Origin: Bacteroidaceae bacterium
GTDB taxonomy: Bacteria > Bacteroidota > Bacteroidia > Bacteroidales > Bacteroidaceae
NCBI GenBank assembly: GCA_902362375.1
Contig: CABIVS010000008.1
Location: 266,696 to 330,695 of the forward strand
Direction: 5' to 3'
DNA: 64,000 bases
Program-made: the position numbers and the translations under genes
Notes under the pieces: model-generated
What the model saw: the letters and a program-made list of their open reading frames with translations, nothing else
Told to the model about the DNA's origin: nothing
The model's database searches: none
Shown: positions 43,655 through 53,477 of the stretch, piece by piece
Layout of the letters: every line of letters starts with the position of its first letter
Position numbering within the stretch: position 1 is the stretch's first letter

Positions 43655-45076
43655 TTATTGCAACCAACGTGGATCCCCAACTTTTTTGGCTATAATAGTA
43701 GAACTTGACACTGCAAAATTCCCAGATGTAGGATTCGTAAATCCCGGATCTTCCTGAAATTCACTACCATCTGTACTTTGTTTATTAACATCGCCATCCA
43801 CTTCCTCATAATATGCATTATTAGAGAATTGCTTATTACCGCTATTAAACAATTTTTGTACAGTACCACAGTGCTGAAAGATATTATTCATTACAGTAAT
43901 AGTAACTTTACTATTTTTCATACCTGAATAATTAGCAAAATTCTTACTATATGCAACATTATAAAAGGTGTTATTTAACAGCTTCACACTACTACTTGAG
44001 AAAAGAGAACTCAAATTAGTAGATCCTGCAGCATTATTTGCATATTGGATAAAAAAGTTACCACCTTTAGATAAATCATAGAATGTAGAATTGGAAATCT
44101 CCAAATCATTGATACATCCACGTCCTCCATCTGCAAAACTTATAACTGGTTTCTTTGAATCTTGTGCAGTATTTAATTCTACAATACAATCTTTAATATA
44201 CAATCCAGAAATAATATAATTCTTTCCTCCATTATAAACCAAGCTTCTAGCTATGCCCTTGATATTACATGATTGAATTACAATAGGCATTAACATTGGG
44301 TACCATTTTCCATCTACCAACGTTGATTCATCAGGAGTCTCACTCATTGTTAAAAAAGAGCCATACTGTGCAGCCTGATCAACACCTGTACAATCAAAAT
44401 CAATATATTTAATTTTCAATCCGTATCTTGTTTTAATCAACCCATTCGTTCCCATTGTTACCTTAGGATGATGAATTTTATCTCCACGGAATGTAATCCA
44501 ATAACCTGCAAAATCAAGTGGACTATTTAACGTATAAGTACCATTAGCTTCCAAATCATATGCCATTTCAGCACCAGTATCCTGAATGGGATTAGCTGCA
44601 AACCATTCTGCAATGTCTGAACCACTAGGGATTGTAGCTATTGTAGGTATCAAAGAAGACCACTGTGCTAAAGAACTTTCTTTCGCATCAGCGTTATTAT
44701 ATTCTACATTACCCAGTGATTTAACTGCCACCTGATATTTTGTATCTTCTTTCATTTCAACTTCCAAAGAACAACCATCAACTGTTTTATCTAATACAGT
44801 TTCCGGATTCTCCGGATCGTCTACTATTTGAAGCAATACTTGATATGCGCTAGCTCCTAATACAACAGGCCATTTTACTGTGAATGTTTTTTCATCAGCA
44901 CTCTTTGAAAATGTAATACCATCTTCTGCAGGAGATAGCAATTGGGTATTACTTACTCCAGACGAAAAGGTTTCATTATTATCAAAACCTTTCGCACAAG
45001 AGGCAATGAAAAGAACCATGGGTAAGTACCATAGGTTTCTGACAACCCTCATTTTAATCTTCATCTTACTCTTCAT
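43655..45076 (-). CDS. Surface lipoprotein: SusE-like N-terminus plus beta-helix (DUF5123/DUF4957-type)
   Basis: A 473-residue lipoprotein with a signal ending VLFIASCAKG. The N-terminal ~120 residues are a fibronectin-type domain (VKWPVVLGASAYQVLLQI), as in SusE and other surface glycan-binding proteins. The rest looks like a right-handed beta-helix with repeated Asn-rich turns (NNTFYNVAYSKNF, MNNIFQHCGTVQK, FSNNAYYEE) as in DUF4957/DUF5123 proteins near pectin loci. No lyase catalytic motif is recognised, so binding is more likely than cleavage. It is the first gene of the unit that continues into SusC (40 bp gap) and has a good promoter. Nearby Met codons (residues 5 and 9) are alternative starts. 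Confidence 0.8.
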   Translation of the reverse strand: MKSKMKIKMRVVRNLWYLPMVLFIASCAKGFDNNETFSSGVSNTQLLSPAEDGITFSKSADEKTFTVKWPVVLGASAYQVLLQIVDDPENPETVLDKTVDGCSLEVEMKEDTKYQVAVKSLGNVEYNNADAKESSLAQWSSLIPTIATIPSGSDIAEWFAANPIQDTGAEMAYDLEANGTYTLNSPLDFAGYWITFRGDKIHHPKVTMGTNGLIKTRYGLKIKYIDFDCTGVDQAAQYGSFLTMSETPDESTLVDGKWYPMLMPIVIQSCNIKGIARSLVYNGGKNYIISGLYIKDCIVELNTAQDSKKPVISFADGGRGCINDLEISNSTFYDLSKGGNFFIQYANNAAGSTNLSSLFSSSSVKLLNNTFYNVAYSKNFANYSGMKNSKVTITVMNNIFQHCGTVQKLFNSGNKQFSNNAYYEEVDGDVNKQSTDGSEFQEDPGFTNPTSGNFAVSSSTIIAKKVGDPRWLQ

Positions 45077-45096
45077 AGATTAAATTTTAATTTAAA

Positions 45097-45129
45097 CAAA
45101 AATAATATATTATATCTTCAAAATCCAAA
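45097..45129 (-). promoter_or_regulatory. Bacteroides promoter of the SusCD unit
   Basis: The minus strand has TTTG (45129 to 45126), a 21-bp spacer and TATTTTTG (45104 to 45097). The predicted transcript start is only about 14 bases before the longest ATG, so a slightly later start codon is possible. Confidence 0.7.
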
Positions 45130-45253
45130 AGTTCTTTTTAAGGAAAGACGTACAATCAAAAAATATGTAATCACTTAAAAGGATAAAAAATAGATTTTGC
45201 ACTTTTTTCTCTCTCCTTGTAATATTAACTATATCATAATCATCCTCCTATCT

Positions 45254-46147
45254 TTACTGAAACACTTCTTTCAAATACTTAATATTCGTGCCATAATTCT
45301 TCTTCACGTTTCGTACATCATCCTTATCACGTGAACGTTCTACTACTAGCCATCCACTCCATCCCATCTTGTCCAAAGTCTTTTTCACCTTATTCATGTC
45401 CAATCGTTCATTAAAAGGTAGAGTCACTCCATCTGTATCCGTACAGTGAATCTGGCAAATATTCTTTTTCCCCAGAATTTTCAATTCCTTACATAAATCC
45501 CTTCCATTCTCCAATGCATTTTGAAATTTAAAATAGATCTTGATTCCCGGAGAATTAATTTCTTTCAGCAGTTTCACATCTCCTTTAGCATCCAGTTGAG
45601 TTTCAATGCCGATAACTACTCCTTCAGAAGCAGCCATATCTCCCATCTCCTTCAAACGTTTTATAACTTCAGTTCGAAGTGCCGGATTCTTTTCCCATCC
45701 AGTTTCGATTCCCCCCAAAGGAAGAAAAGCTACCTTAGTATTCATTACTTTCATTGCATGAAAGCAGTCTTGAACCAACTCTTTATAATTAGCACGTTCC
45801 AGAAAAGACTGCCCGTAGAAACCGGACATAGCAATGGAAGAAACCTCTAATTGATATTTTTGAGCAGTTTCACGAAACAGTTGCTGAAAATGAGGTTCCC
45901 GCAATTTGTTATCAAACATTTCTCTCTTGCCAAGGCCACCCATATCCAACTCAACGCCGTCACCATTCAATTCGTGTACCAATTGAAATGAACCGATTTT
46001 CTGACGCTTCAAAATCATCCAGTCACATACAGCTATTTTATAACGTTGTTCCTTTTGCTGCGATCCGGCAATCGCTAATAGAGGGAAACACTCTGCAAGT
46101 ATTAATATCCAAAGGATATGTTTGAATAAATTTCTTCTTATTTTCAT
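45254..46147 (-). CDS. Exported sugar-phosphate isomerase/epimerase-like TIM-barrel protein
   Basis: A 297-residue protein with an N-terminal signal-like helix (HILWILILAECFPLLAIAG). The remainder is a xylose-isomerase-like TIM barrel: GDGVELDMGGLG, EVSSIAMSGFYGQSF, VAFLPLGGIETGWE, VVIGIETQLDAKGD, ICQIHCTDTDGV and MGWSGWLVVERS. Acidic and His residues at strand ends (Glu in GIETQ, His in IHCTD, Glu in VVERS) fit a metal site. Such exported members are common in Bacteroides and their substrates are mostly unknown. It sits between the RG-II and N-glycan loci and belongs clearly to neither. Confidence 0.75.
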   Translation of the reverse strand: MKIRRNLFKHILWILILAECFPLLAIAGSQQKEQRYKIAVCDWMILKRQKIGSFQLVHELNGDGVELDMGGLGKREMFDNKLREPHFQQLFRETAQKYQLEVSSIAMSGFYGQSFLERANYKELVQDCFHAMKVMNTKVAFLPLGGIETGWEKNPALRTEVIKRLKEMGDMAASEGVVIGIETQLDAKGDVKLLKEINSPGIKIYFKFQNALENGRDLCKELKILGKKNICQIHCTDTDGVTLPFNERLDMNKVKKTLDKMGWSGWLVVERSRDKDDVRNVKKNYGTNIKYLKEVFQ

Positions 46148-46254
46148 CTTATTGCCTACAATTTACATAGTAGACGTATGAAAGAGATTTTTGTAATCAC
46201 CTATAAAACAGAGAATAACTATAAATGTGGCAGAATGTGGCCTAATGAAAATAA

Positions 46255-46311
46255 GATAATGACGGTATCCGGAAGAAATAGTGACGCTATCATAGCCGGA
46301 TACCGTCACTA
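46255..46311. repeat. Long palindrome upstream of the TIM-barrel gene
   Basis: Two 16-18 base arms, centred on TGACGGTATCCGG (46260-46272) and CCGGATACCGTCA (46296-46308), pair with one mismatch. Both the loop (GTGACGCTATC) and the region after it (GGCGTCGCTATT) repeat parts of the arm. It could be a regulatory hairpin or a repeat element. Confidence 0.7.
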
Positions 46312-46363
46312 TCCCGAGCATATGGCGTCGCTATTTTCCGAGAAGTAATAATAAAAGTAAATG

Positions 46364-46403
46364 TAAAAAAAATAGGCTGCCGGACCATAAAAGTCCGACA
46401 GCC
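46364..46403 (-). terminator. Intrinsic terminator after GH92
   Basis: GGCTGCCGGAC (46375-46385) pairs with GTCCGACAGCC (46393-46403) with one wobble; on the minus strand it is followed by TATTTTTTTT. It lies 38 bp past the GH92 stop. Confidence 0.9.
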
Positions 46404-46441
46404 CTGTCAACCCAAAAACGATACCTATGAAACACTGTGTG

Positions 46442-48715
46442 TTATTTCAATTCAAATTTTAAATATTTGCCGTGAACAAGTTCATCATGTGTGATATGAT
46501 ATTTATTGAACTTTTTGCCATTCAGCAGTACCTTATCAATATATAAAGTTCCTGGTTGAGTGCGATTAGCTTCAATAATTAACTCTTTCTCTTTATACCA
46601 TTTCGGATCTAACCGAATCGTTACCTTATTAAAAACCGGAGTCGTCAATGTGTATTCAGGCAGTCCGGGACAATCAGGATAAAAACCAATCATATTGAAA
46701 ATAGCCCAAGAAGACATCGTTCCCGTATCATCGTTTCCCGGGATACCATCAGGTTTGGTAGTAAAGTACTTGTCTATTAAACGTTGCGTCTCTTTCTGTG
46801 TACGCCATTCTTCACCTTTAAAGTATGAGAATAAATGGGCATAAGCAATATCCGGTTCATTTGCCGGGTCATAAAGCCCTTCGTCAAAAACCATTTGTAG
46901 CTTATCAATAAAAGGTTTCTTCCCACCCATTAGTTTTGCCAGACCATACACATCATGTGGCACATAGAATGTATAATTCCAGGAATTACCTTCATGGAAA
47001 CCGGGATTCGGTTCAAAGTTCTCTCCTTGTCTCGGATTGAACGGACTGTAAAATGTTCCATCAGGAAGAATCGGACGGAAAGTACCAAATTCTTTGCTAT
47101 AATAATGTTTATATCCTAAAGAACGCTTGTAGAACATCTCTGCATCTTTCTTTTTGCCTAAAGCCTCTGCAAAACGGGATAGTGCAAAATCGGCAATATA
47201 ATATTCCAATGCATGAGATACAGAATTGTCATACTGTTCGCGAAGGGGCACATATCCCTTGGACATATAATCATCATTATCGGGACGCATCAAGTTTTCC
47301 GCTCCCGGTAACGTAGCAGACTTGTACATTGCTTCATAAGCCAGATCAACATCAAAATCACGCAAACCTTTCATCCAGGTATCTACAATCACCGGAATAC
47401 TCGGGTCACCTTCCATTGTCAATGTTTCCCTGCCATATAACTCCCACTTAGGCAACCATCCATGTTCACGATACATATCAAGCATTGTACGTACCATTTC
47501 CATCTGACGTTCCGGATAAACCAAAGTCAACAATTGATGAACATTGCGGTAAGTATCCCAAAGAGAAAAGACAGTATAGCGATCTCCTTTTGTTGTCAGA
47601 ATCTTATCACTTTCCATTGCCGGATATTCTCCGTTTACATCCTGCAAAATATTAGGATGAATCAGCAAATGGTAAAGTGCTGTATAAAATACAGTCTTTT
47701 GAGCATCCGTACCACCTTCTACAGTTATACGTGATAAGTCATCATTCCATTTGGAGCGTGCTTCAGCATGAATCTGCTCGAAATTCTTTCCAGCCTGTTC
47801 ACGATTCAGATTCAACCGGGCATTTTCTATACTTACAAAAGAAACTCCCATTTGTACTTCTACCTGTTCACCTTCTTCTGTGTCGAAGGAGAAATAAGTA
47901 CCGATGTCATCTCCTGCTATTTCTTTTCCGTAGCGAGTATAAAGTTTATATTTTCCCTGATCCGGATCCCATTCAGCCTCAACACCCGTCATCGCACGTT
48001 GTTTCTTCCAATACCCTGTTGCAGAAGGGCTCTTTTTAACTCGTAATACAAAGTAAATAGGAAATACAGCTTGAGGGTTATAACAGAATGTACCAAGCAA
48101 TTTGACTCCTTCCACCTCACAATCGCTTACACGACGAAGCATGGCACCACTCTCATTCGTTAATCCTTCACCTAAATTCAACAATATATGACTTTTTCCT
48201 TTTGGAAAAGTAAAACGGGCAATGCCGGTACGCGGAGTAGCCGAGACTTCCGTTTTTACATTATATTTAGTCAGATAATTAGAATAATAACCCGGTGAAG
48301 CCTGTTCATCCTTATACTTACTACCATATTCTTTATAATCCACATTCAATTCTCCGGTAGTAGGCATCAGCAATAAAGAACCTAATTCCGGACAACCGAC
48401 TCCACTCAAATTCACATGAGCATATCCGGTAAAGAAACAGTTTGTATATTCATAAGGCGTAGACCACCACCGGGCGTCTTTATCATAGGTATTTTCAGAA
48501 GATCCCATCACATTGAAAGGAACCACAGACATCATACCATTCGGACAAATCGCTCCGGGATTGGTAGTCCCGAAATTAGTAGTTCCGATAAAAGGATCTA
48601 CATAATCTATCAAAAGACTTTTATCCGTATTTTTTAGGGGAGGGCTTCCCCCTTCCCCCGCATAAGCGGAAAGAAGGGAAAAAGCAAGTGTGTAAGTTAA
48701 TATAATACGTTTCAT
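46442..48715 (-). CDS. GH92 alpha-mannosidase (BT1032-like)
   Basis: A 757-residue exported enzyme with a signal peptide ending LLSAYAG. GH92 landmarks are present: DYVDPFIGTTNFG and NPGAICPNGMMSVVPFN in the N-terminal sandwich, SLWDTYRNVHQLLTLVYPE, a likely acid Glu in HEGNSWNYTFYVPHD (about residue 574) and GNDDTGTMSSWAIFNMIGFY (about 658) with the paired Asp residues. GH92 enzymes are calcium-dependent exo-alpha-mannosidases. Its place next to GH130 and GH163 genes indicates trimming of N-glycan mannose. It begins 7 bp after the GH130 stop, one operon with GH130 and the MFS transporter. Confidence 0.93.
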   Translation of the reverse strand: MKRIILTYTLAFSLLSAYAGEGGSPPLKNTDKSLLIDYVDPFIGTTNFGTTNPGAICPNGMMSVVPFNVMGSSENTYDKDARWWSTPYEYTNCFFTGYAHVNLSGVGCPELGSLLLMPTTGELNVDYKEYGSKYKDEQASPGYYSNYLTKYNVKTEVSATPRTGIARFTFPKGKSHILLNLGEGLTNESGAMLRRVSDCEVEGVKLLGTFCYNPQAVFPIYFVLRVKKSPSATGYWKKQRAMTGVEAEWDPDQGKYKLYTRYGKEIAGDDIGTYFSFDTEEGEQVEVQMGVSFVSIENARLNLNREQAGKNFEQIHAEARSKWNDDLSRITVEGGTDAQKTVFYTALYHLLIHPNILQDVNGEYPAMESDKILTTKGDRYTVFSLWDTYRNVHQLLTLVYPERQMEMVRTMLDMYREHGWLPKWELYGRETLTMEGDPSIPVIVDTWMKGLRDFDVDLAYEAMYKSATLPGAENLMRPDNDDYMSKGYVPLREQYDNSVSHALEYYIADFALSRFAEALGKKKDAEMFYKRSLGYKHYYSKEFGTFRPILPDGTFYSPFNPRQGENFEPNPGFHEGNSWNYTFYVPHDVYGLAKLMGGKKPFIDKLQMVFDEGLYDPANEPDIAYAHLFSYFKGEEWRTQKETQRLIDKYFTTKPDGIPGNDDTGTMSSWAIFNMIGFYPDCPGLPEYTLTTPVFNKVTIRLDPKWYKEKELIIEANRTQPGTLYIDKVLLNGKKFNKYHITHDELVHGKYLKFELK

Positions 48716-48722
48716 ATCTTAA

Positions 48723-49691
48723 TTAAATGATACTCGTTCGTTTAGTAAAATCGATAATCTCTTTTATATATCCGAAAGCCATACCTACCACCGTATCTGC
48801 TGCACCATAATAAACAGCCACACGTTCACCATCCTGCAAAGCAGCACAAGGGAATACCACATTGGGAACATCACCTTGAAGTTCATAAGGAGCAGCCGGA
48901 CCAATCAGGTATTCACGTGTACGGTAAAGGACTTTTTCCGGATGATCTTTATCTAGTATAGCAGCTCCCATAGCATAACGGAAACCGTTGCAGGTAGTAA
49001 TAACGCCATGATAAAACAGCAACCAGCCTTCGTCAGTGAGGAAAGGCACTGATCCTGCACCAATCTTCGTACACTGCCAAGCACTTTCCGGGAAAGGAGT
49101 CACTTTCATTACACAGCGATGTTCACCCCAATATTTCATATCCGGGCTATAACTGATATATATATCACCGAACGGAGTATGTCCATTGTCACTCGGGCGA
49201 CTTAACATCGCATACTTGCCATCAATTTTCTGTGGGAAAAGTACGCCATTACGGTTGAAGGGCAGGAATGCATTCTCACATTGGAAAAATTCCTTAAAGT
49301 CAAAAGTGTATGCAATACCAATTGTAGGACCATGATAACCATTGCACCAAGTCACCCAATAGCGATCTTCAATCCATGTAACACGGGGATCATATTTATA
49401 TTCCGACTCAATCATTTCTGTATTACCAGCCTTAAACTGGATAGGTTCATGATTGATATCCCAATGAATACCATCCTTACTGAAACCTGTGAAGATATTC
49501 ATTTGCACCGCTTTGTTATCACAACGGAATACACCGGCAAAACCATCCTCAAAAGGAACAACAGCACTATTGAATATACTATTAGATGAAGGAATATGAT
49601 AACGTCCGATAACCGGATTTTGTGAGTAACGCCACATAACGTCCGTACATCCGACAGGACGATCTTCCCAAGGAATTTGAATTTTATTCAT
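48723..49691 (-). CDS. GH130 mannosyl-GlcNAc phosphorylase (BT1033-like)
   Basis: A 322-residue five-bladed propeller protein with no signal peptide, so cytoplasmic. GH130 features: [38 protein letters not shown] with Asp101 at the position of the general acid, and [19 protein letters not shown]. The B. thetaiotaomicron homologue BT1033 is recalled as beta-1,4-mannosyl-N-acetylglucosamine phosphorylase, which splits the N-glycan core disaccharide to mannose-1-phosphate and GlcNAc. The neighbouring MFS transporter could bring that disaccharide in. It lies 20 bp downstream of the transporter gene. Confidence 0.92.
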   Translation of the reverse strand: MNKIQIPWEDRPVGCTDVMWRYSQNPVIGRYHIPSSNSIFNSAVVPFEDGFAGVFRCDNKAVQMNIFTGFSKDGIHWDINHEPIQFKAGNTEMIESEYKYDPRVTWIEDRYWVTWCNGYHGPTIGIAYTFDFKEFFQCENAFLPFNRNGVLFPQKIDGKYAMLSRPSDNGHTPFGDIYISYSPDMKYWGEHRCVMKVTPFPESAWQCTKIGAGSVPFLTDEGWLLFYHGVITTCNGFRYAMGAAILDKDHPEKVLYRTREYLIGPAAPYELQGDVPNVVFPCAALQDGERVAVYYGAADTVVGMAFGYIKEIIDFTKRTSII

Positions 49692-49711
49692 AATCGTTAT
49701 TTTTTATATTA

Positions 49712-51037
49712 TTATTTTTTTGAATCATCATACGTGAAAGGGATGAAATAAGTAATCAGGAAAGCTGGAATAGTTGCAATTAATACATAAATAAAGAAAT
49801 TTCGATACCCAAGCAAGTCGCTAAGATAACCGCTCACCATTCCCGGAAGCATCACTCCCAGGTTCATGATCCCTGAAGCAAATGCATAATGCGACATTTG
49901 ATGTTTTCCAGGAGCAATCTGTTGCATCATAAACAACGTCAGTCCGACAAAACCAAAACCATAACCAAAATATTCCATTGTTATACAAGTTCCGATTAGA
50001 TATACATTAGTAGGCTGTGCAACTGCCAAAAAAGTATAGGCTACGAACGGAAGATTAAAAATACAACAGAGAGTGAATAGTGTCTTTTTCAGTCCGAACT
50101 TAGAGACATAAATTCCTGCCAACAATGAACCTAGAACGAAAGCTGCAGAACCAAAGATACCATTCAGCGTACCGATCTCGGTTAATGACAATCCTAAACC
50201 ACCTACATCTCTTGAAGCACGCAAAAACAGCGGAGCTATTTTCATGATAAATCCTTCTGCCAGTCGATACAAGATAATAAAAGCGATGTAATAGAAAATA
50301 TGTTTCTTAGTAAAGAAATTCCCTATTACTACTATCAATTCTTTTTTTATTTCCGAAGTCGTCTTTTTAGTTGTTACGGGCACTTGTGTAGAAGGCAAGA
50401 TTCTGATATGATAAATACCGATCAGTACCATTATTGCAGCAATCACGCCGAAAATAATCATCCATGCAGATGAATATGCCCCTTTATTAGCATCTATTGA
50501 AGCACCTTCTATCGCTCCAAAATGTTCTGCCAATGCTCCTGCCATAGCAACCAATCCTCCATTAGCGACCAATTTGGCTACATTATAAAAAGCGCCTTGC
50601 ACTCCGATATATTTTGCCTGATCTTCTTTGTTCAATTCAGCCATATATACACCATCACAAGCAATATCGTGTGTGGCTCCACTAAAAGCTATCACTGCCA
50701 TCGTAGAGATACTTATAGCGAAAAAATAATCGAAGAACAAAGAAAAGGCTACTACTCCAAACAGTACACCGCTCAACAATTCTGTAATTAATACGAAGAA
50801 TTTTTTCGTTTTATACATTTCAAGAAAAGGGCTCCACAAGAACTTCAATGTCCAAGGCATCATAATTAGAGAAGTCCAGAATGCAATTTGCGTATCCGAA
50901 ATTCCCAGATCCTTAAACATGAAAACGGAAACCAAATTAATAGCAATAAAGGGAAGTCCCATTGCAAAATAAGCGGTAGGCACCCAGCAAGCCGGGCTAA
51001 TAGTGTTTCGTTGAGAAGCAGTTTTATTCTGTTGCAT
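49712..51037 (-). CDS. MFS sugar transporter (BT1034-like)
   Basis: A 441-residue inner-membrane protein with about 12 hydrophobic segments (for example FFAISISTMAVIAFSG, MIIFGVIAAIMVLIGIYHI and FFIYVLIATIPAFLITYFI). The loop SLIMMPWTLKFLWSPFLE and the motif GATHDIACDGVYMAEL, resembling AmpG/acetyl-CoA-transporter-type MFS proteins, are seen in the first half. The operon with cytosolic GH130 suggests it imports the mannosyl-GlcNAc disaccharide produced in the periplasm. The substrate is an inference from position. Confidence 0.88.
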   Translation of the reverse strand: MQQNKTASQRNTISPACWVPTAYFAMGLPFIAINLVSVFMFKDLGISDTQIAFWTSLIMMPWTLKFLWSPFLEMYKTKKFFVLITELLSGVLFGVVAFSLFFDYFFAISISTMAVIAFSGATHDIACDGVYMAELNKEDQAKYIGVQGAFYNVAKLVANGGLVAMAGALAEHFGAIEGASIDANKGAYSSAWMIIFGVIAAIMVLIGIYHIRILPSTQVPVTTKKTTSEIKKELIVVIGNFFTKKHIFYYIAFIILYRLAEGFIMKIAPLFLRASRDVGGLGLSLTEIGTLNGIFGSAAFVLGSLLAGIYVSKFGLKKTLFTLCCIFNLPFVAYTFLAVAQPTNVYLIGTCITMEYFGYGFGFVGLTLFMMQQIAPGKHQMSHYAFASGIMNLGVMLPGMVSGYLSDLLGYRNFFIYVLIATIPAFLITYFIPFTYDDSKK

Positions 51038-51094
51038 AAATCATAGTATATAGATGAAAAAATCCATTTTTCTAACCCATCTATATATAATACA

Positions 51095-51127
51095 ACTAAA
51101 AGGGGGAAACTACTAACGTCTCCCCCC
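51095..51127 (-). terminator. Probable terminator between GH163 and MFS genes
   Basis: GGGGGA (51102-51107) pairs with TCCCCCC (51121-51127) across a 13-base loop, with TTTTAG on the minus-strand 3' side. It may be leaky, because no clear promoter was found for the MFS gene just below. Confidence 0.6.
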
Positions 51128-51135
51128 TACTTTTT

Positions 51136-53319
51136 TTATTTTATTATCACTTCGTCTATAAAGAACCACGAAGGATGTCCTACACCGTAATGCCAAGTCG
51201 GGCATTCTTTCGTCCCGGTAACTTCTACTTTTACATAACGAGCTTTTACCGGTTCAACTGACTCTGCCTTGACTCCACGGAATTTCACCTCCCCCGTACG
51301 CTCTTCCGGCAAATCAATCGTTTTCCAATGTGTATAATGCTCACCATCATCAGTATACGAATAAACCACCTTTAAAGGGAAAAGAATCCATGCCCCTATT
51401 TGATGAAGAAAATCCGTTTCCACACTATGTATTTCTTTCGTTTCACCTAAATCTATAACAAATGCACCATCCGTTCCTTCCCAACCAATCCAACTATCAA
51501 CAAAGGTTGCTCCACCAAACAAACCGTCAACCAATGCAGTCTTTCCTAACGCTGCATATTTTCCGGTAGGGGGAGTTATATAAGTAACCTTTGCTCCCAA
51601 AGCCAGACTATTCTCCTTTTGTGGCATGTAACGTTCCCGATACAATTTACAGTAGTCTATCGGTGAATTGGAACGCTCATTCAAGGTAGGGACTTGAAAC
51701 TCTTTCACACGTTCCTCAAAAAGATCCAACTTCTTATTTATATCTGCCAGGTCTTTTTCAGTCTCTGTCCGTGCGATCTCCAGTTCTGAATACTGAATTG
51801 GCAGACGCGCCCGTTGAACTCGCTTCAAGAAATCCGGCTCTGTTGCGACAGCCTTTTCGGCCAAATCAAATAAATGATTATAACGACGCATCAAAGCAGG
51901 CTTCAACATGCCATATTTATGTGATACAGGAGAATCATAAATCCATAATCTCTGTCCGCTACCTATTAATGCACCTTCCATAACCTTTATGTATTGATAA
52001 AGATGTGGCGCAGCTTCACCATAATATCCATGTAGGAAATGTTGCATCAAAGAATCTACATTAGCTTCGGGATTCCACATTAACTTCGATACTAAATAGG
52101 CACGAAGTTCGGCAAAATCTCCTCCCCTGCTCCCCGCTATTTGAGAGAAATGCATAGTGGCATGATTCTTCTTGAAAAGACGGATATTATCCTGTAAAAT
52201 ATGGAAGTTAGGAAAAGGGGCCAGATAATTATCAAAATTAATACCATAATCCCATACGAAAATATTATTGGTTATTTTAGACCATCCCTCCATGGCTTTC
52301 ACAAATTCCTTTCCCGAAGCATTCTCTGTCAAGGTTACCTCACGATCGCAGTCAATATCACACAACATAATATTCACATTCGGCAAAGGCTTCACATGCT
52401 TCGGTGGATTCATCGTATACAGATAAGCCAATGTAGAAAACTCCTTATCCGGAAAACGAGCTGCCAACTTATTCAGAAAAGTAATCACACTTCCCGATAG
52501 TGCCCCTTCATAATCATCAATTGCCTTACAATCATCACAGGTGCAATTCGTATAATTACCATCATTCTGACTAACGGACATGATATGTTTATCGGGATTA
52601 GCTTTGAAAATAGAGTCAACACGTTGAGCTACAATCTCAAAAACTTCCGGATTACTCAAACACCACTGACTGGCTTTTCCCGGATGACGTTTTCCTTTAA
52701 AATAAGAATAATACTCCGGATGTTCTTTCCCATAAACAGATGAAGGCAGAAGCTTGTCAAAGGTATGTACCCAATAACCGGCAGCAAACACTTCATTGGG
52801 TTCCTCTAAACGATTCCACCACTTATAAATAGAATCTGTACGGATGGCATAACATTGTGTCTGACGATAACGAAAGGCCGGGTTTTCGACTTTATTAATC
52901 AAGGGCAAGGTCACCGTCTTTTGAGGAGTAAAAGAATATTCATTCTCTCCCCAATAATCGACTCCCAGATATTGTTCCAACAAAGTGACAACTCCATATA
53001 CAACTCCTTTTTCTTTTCCTGATATCCTTAAAATACCATTTTGAGTAGAAATAGAGAAACCATCTTCCGTCACTGTTTGAGGAGTTTGACCGCCAATCAG
53101 TATATCTCCTTTTCGAGGCGTTTTATCATATTCAATAGGAAGCCTGCTTTTCGAAATATGATAGAGAAAATGTTGTAAGAGCTCCGCTGATGTCTTACTA
53201 TTTGGCATTTTGTCCTGCACAATGATACGAGCATTACTCTTGCCATCTTTTACTAGTGTTATTTGTGCTGAAACAGTACTACATACCATCAGCAAAACAG
53301 ATAATAACCAATGTTTCAT
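51136..53319 (-). CDS. GH163 endo-beta-N-acetylglucosaminidase (DUF4838; BT1035-like)
   Basis: A 727-residue exported enzyme with a signal peptide ending STVSAQI. The N-terminal domain (GKSNARIIVQDKMPNSKTSA, GDILIGGQTPQ, VVYGVVTLLEQYLGVDYWG) is the alpha-glucuronidase-like domain common in such proteins. The DUF4838 barrel follows (SVSQNDGNYTNCTCDDCKAI, FVWDYGINFDNYLAPFPN, HFSQIAGSRGGDFAELRAYL). The C-terminal ~130 residues resemble an F5/8 type C sugar-binding domain (SWIGWEGTDGAFVIDLGET). DUF4838 became GH163, endo-enzymes that release complex N-glycans from glycoproteins. It is the presumed entry enzyme of the locus. Confidence 0.9.
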   Translation of the reverse strand: MKHWLLSVLLMVCSTVSAQITLVKDGKSNARIIVQDKMPNSKTSAELLQHFLYHISKSRLPIEYDKTPRKGDILIGGQTPQTVTEDGFSISTQNGILRISGKEKGVVYGVVTLLEQYLGVDYWGENEYSFTPQKTVTLPLINKVENPAFRYRQTQCYAIRTDSIYKWWNRLEEPNEVFAAGYWVHTFDKLLPSSVYGKEHPEYYSYFKGKRHPGKASQWCLSNPEVFEIVAQRVDSIFKANPDKHIMSVSQNDGNYTNCTCDDCKAIDDYEGALSGSVITFLNKLAARFPDKEFSTLAYLYTMNPPKHVKPLPNVNIMLCDIDCDREVTLTENASGKEFVKAMEGWSKITNNIFVWDYGINFDNYLAPFPNFHILQDNIRLFKKNHATMHFSQIAGSRGGDFAELRAYLVSKLMWNPEANVDSLMQHFLHGYYGEAAPHLYQYIKVMEGALIGSGQRLWIYDSPVSHKYGMLKPALMRRYNHLFDLAEKAVATEPDFLKRVQRARLPIQYSELEIARTETEKDLADINKKLDLFEERVKEFQVPTLNERSNSPIDYCKLYRERYMPQKENSLALGAKVTYITPPTGKYAALGKTALVDGLFGGATFVDSWIGWEGTDGAFVIDLGETKEIHSVETDFLHQIGAWILFPLKVVYSYTDDGEHYTHWKTIDLPEERTGEVKFRGVKAESVEPVKARYVKVEVTGTKECPTWHYGVGHPSWFFIDEVIIK

Positions 53320-53408
53320 GTTTGTTAGAAATTAAGTTTATACGAGTATTTATTATAAATACAGTTCAGAAGAATAAAGTTCTAATAATTTATGAATACT
53401 TTAACATA

Positions 53409-53445
53409 TAAAAAAAAGGATATGCCCTAAACTGGACACATCCTT
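53409..53445 (-). terminator. Terminator after the LamG lipoprotein gene
   Basis: The stem AAGGATATGCC (53416-53426) pairs with GGACACATCCTT (53434-53445) with one unpaired base and one wobble pair; the minus strand then has a run of T. It ends the SusC-SusD-GH18-LamG run before GH163. Confidence 0.8.
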
Positions 53446-53477
53446 CTCTTTTATATAAATTATTTACCTAGTACATT

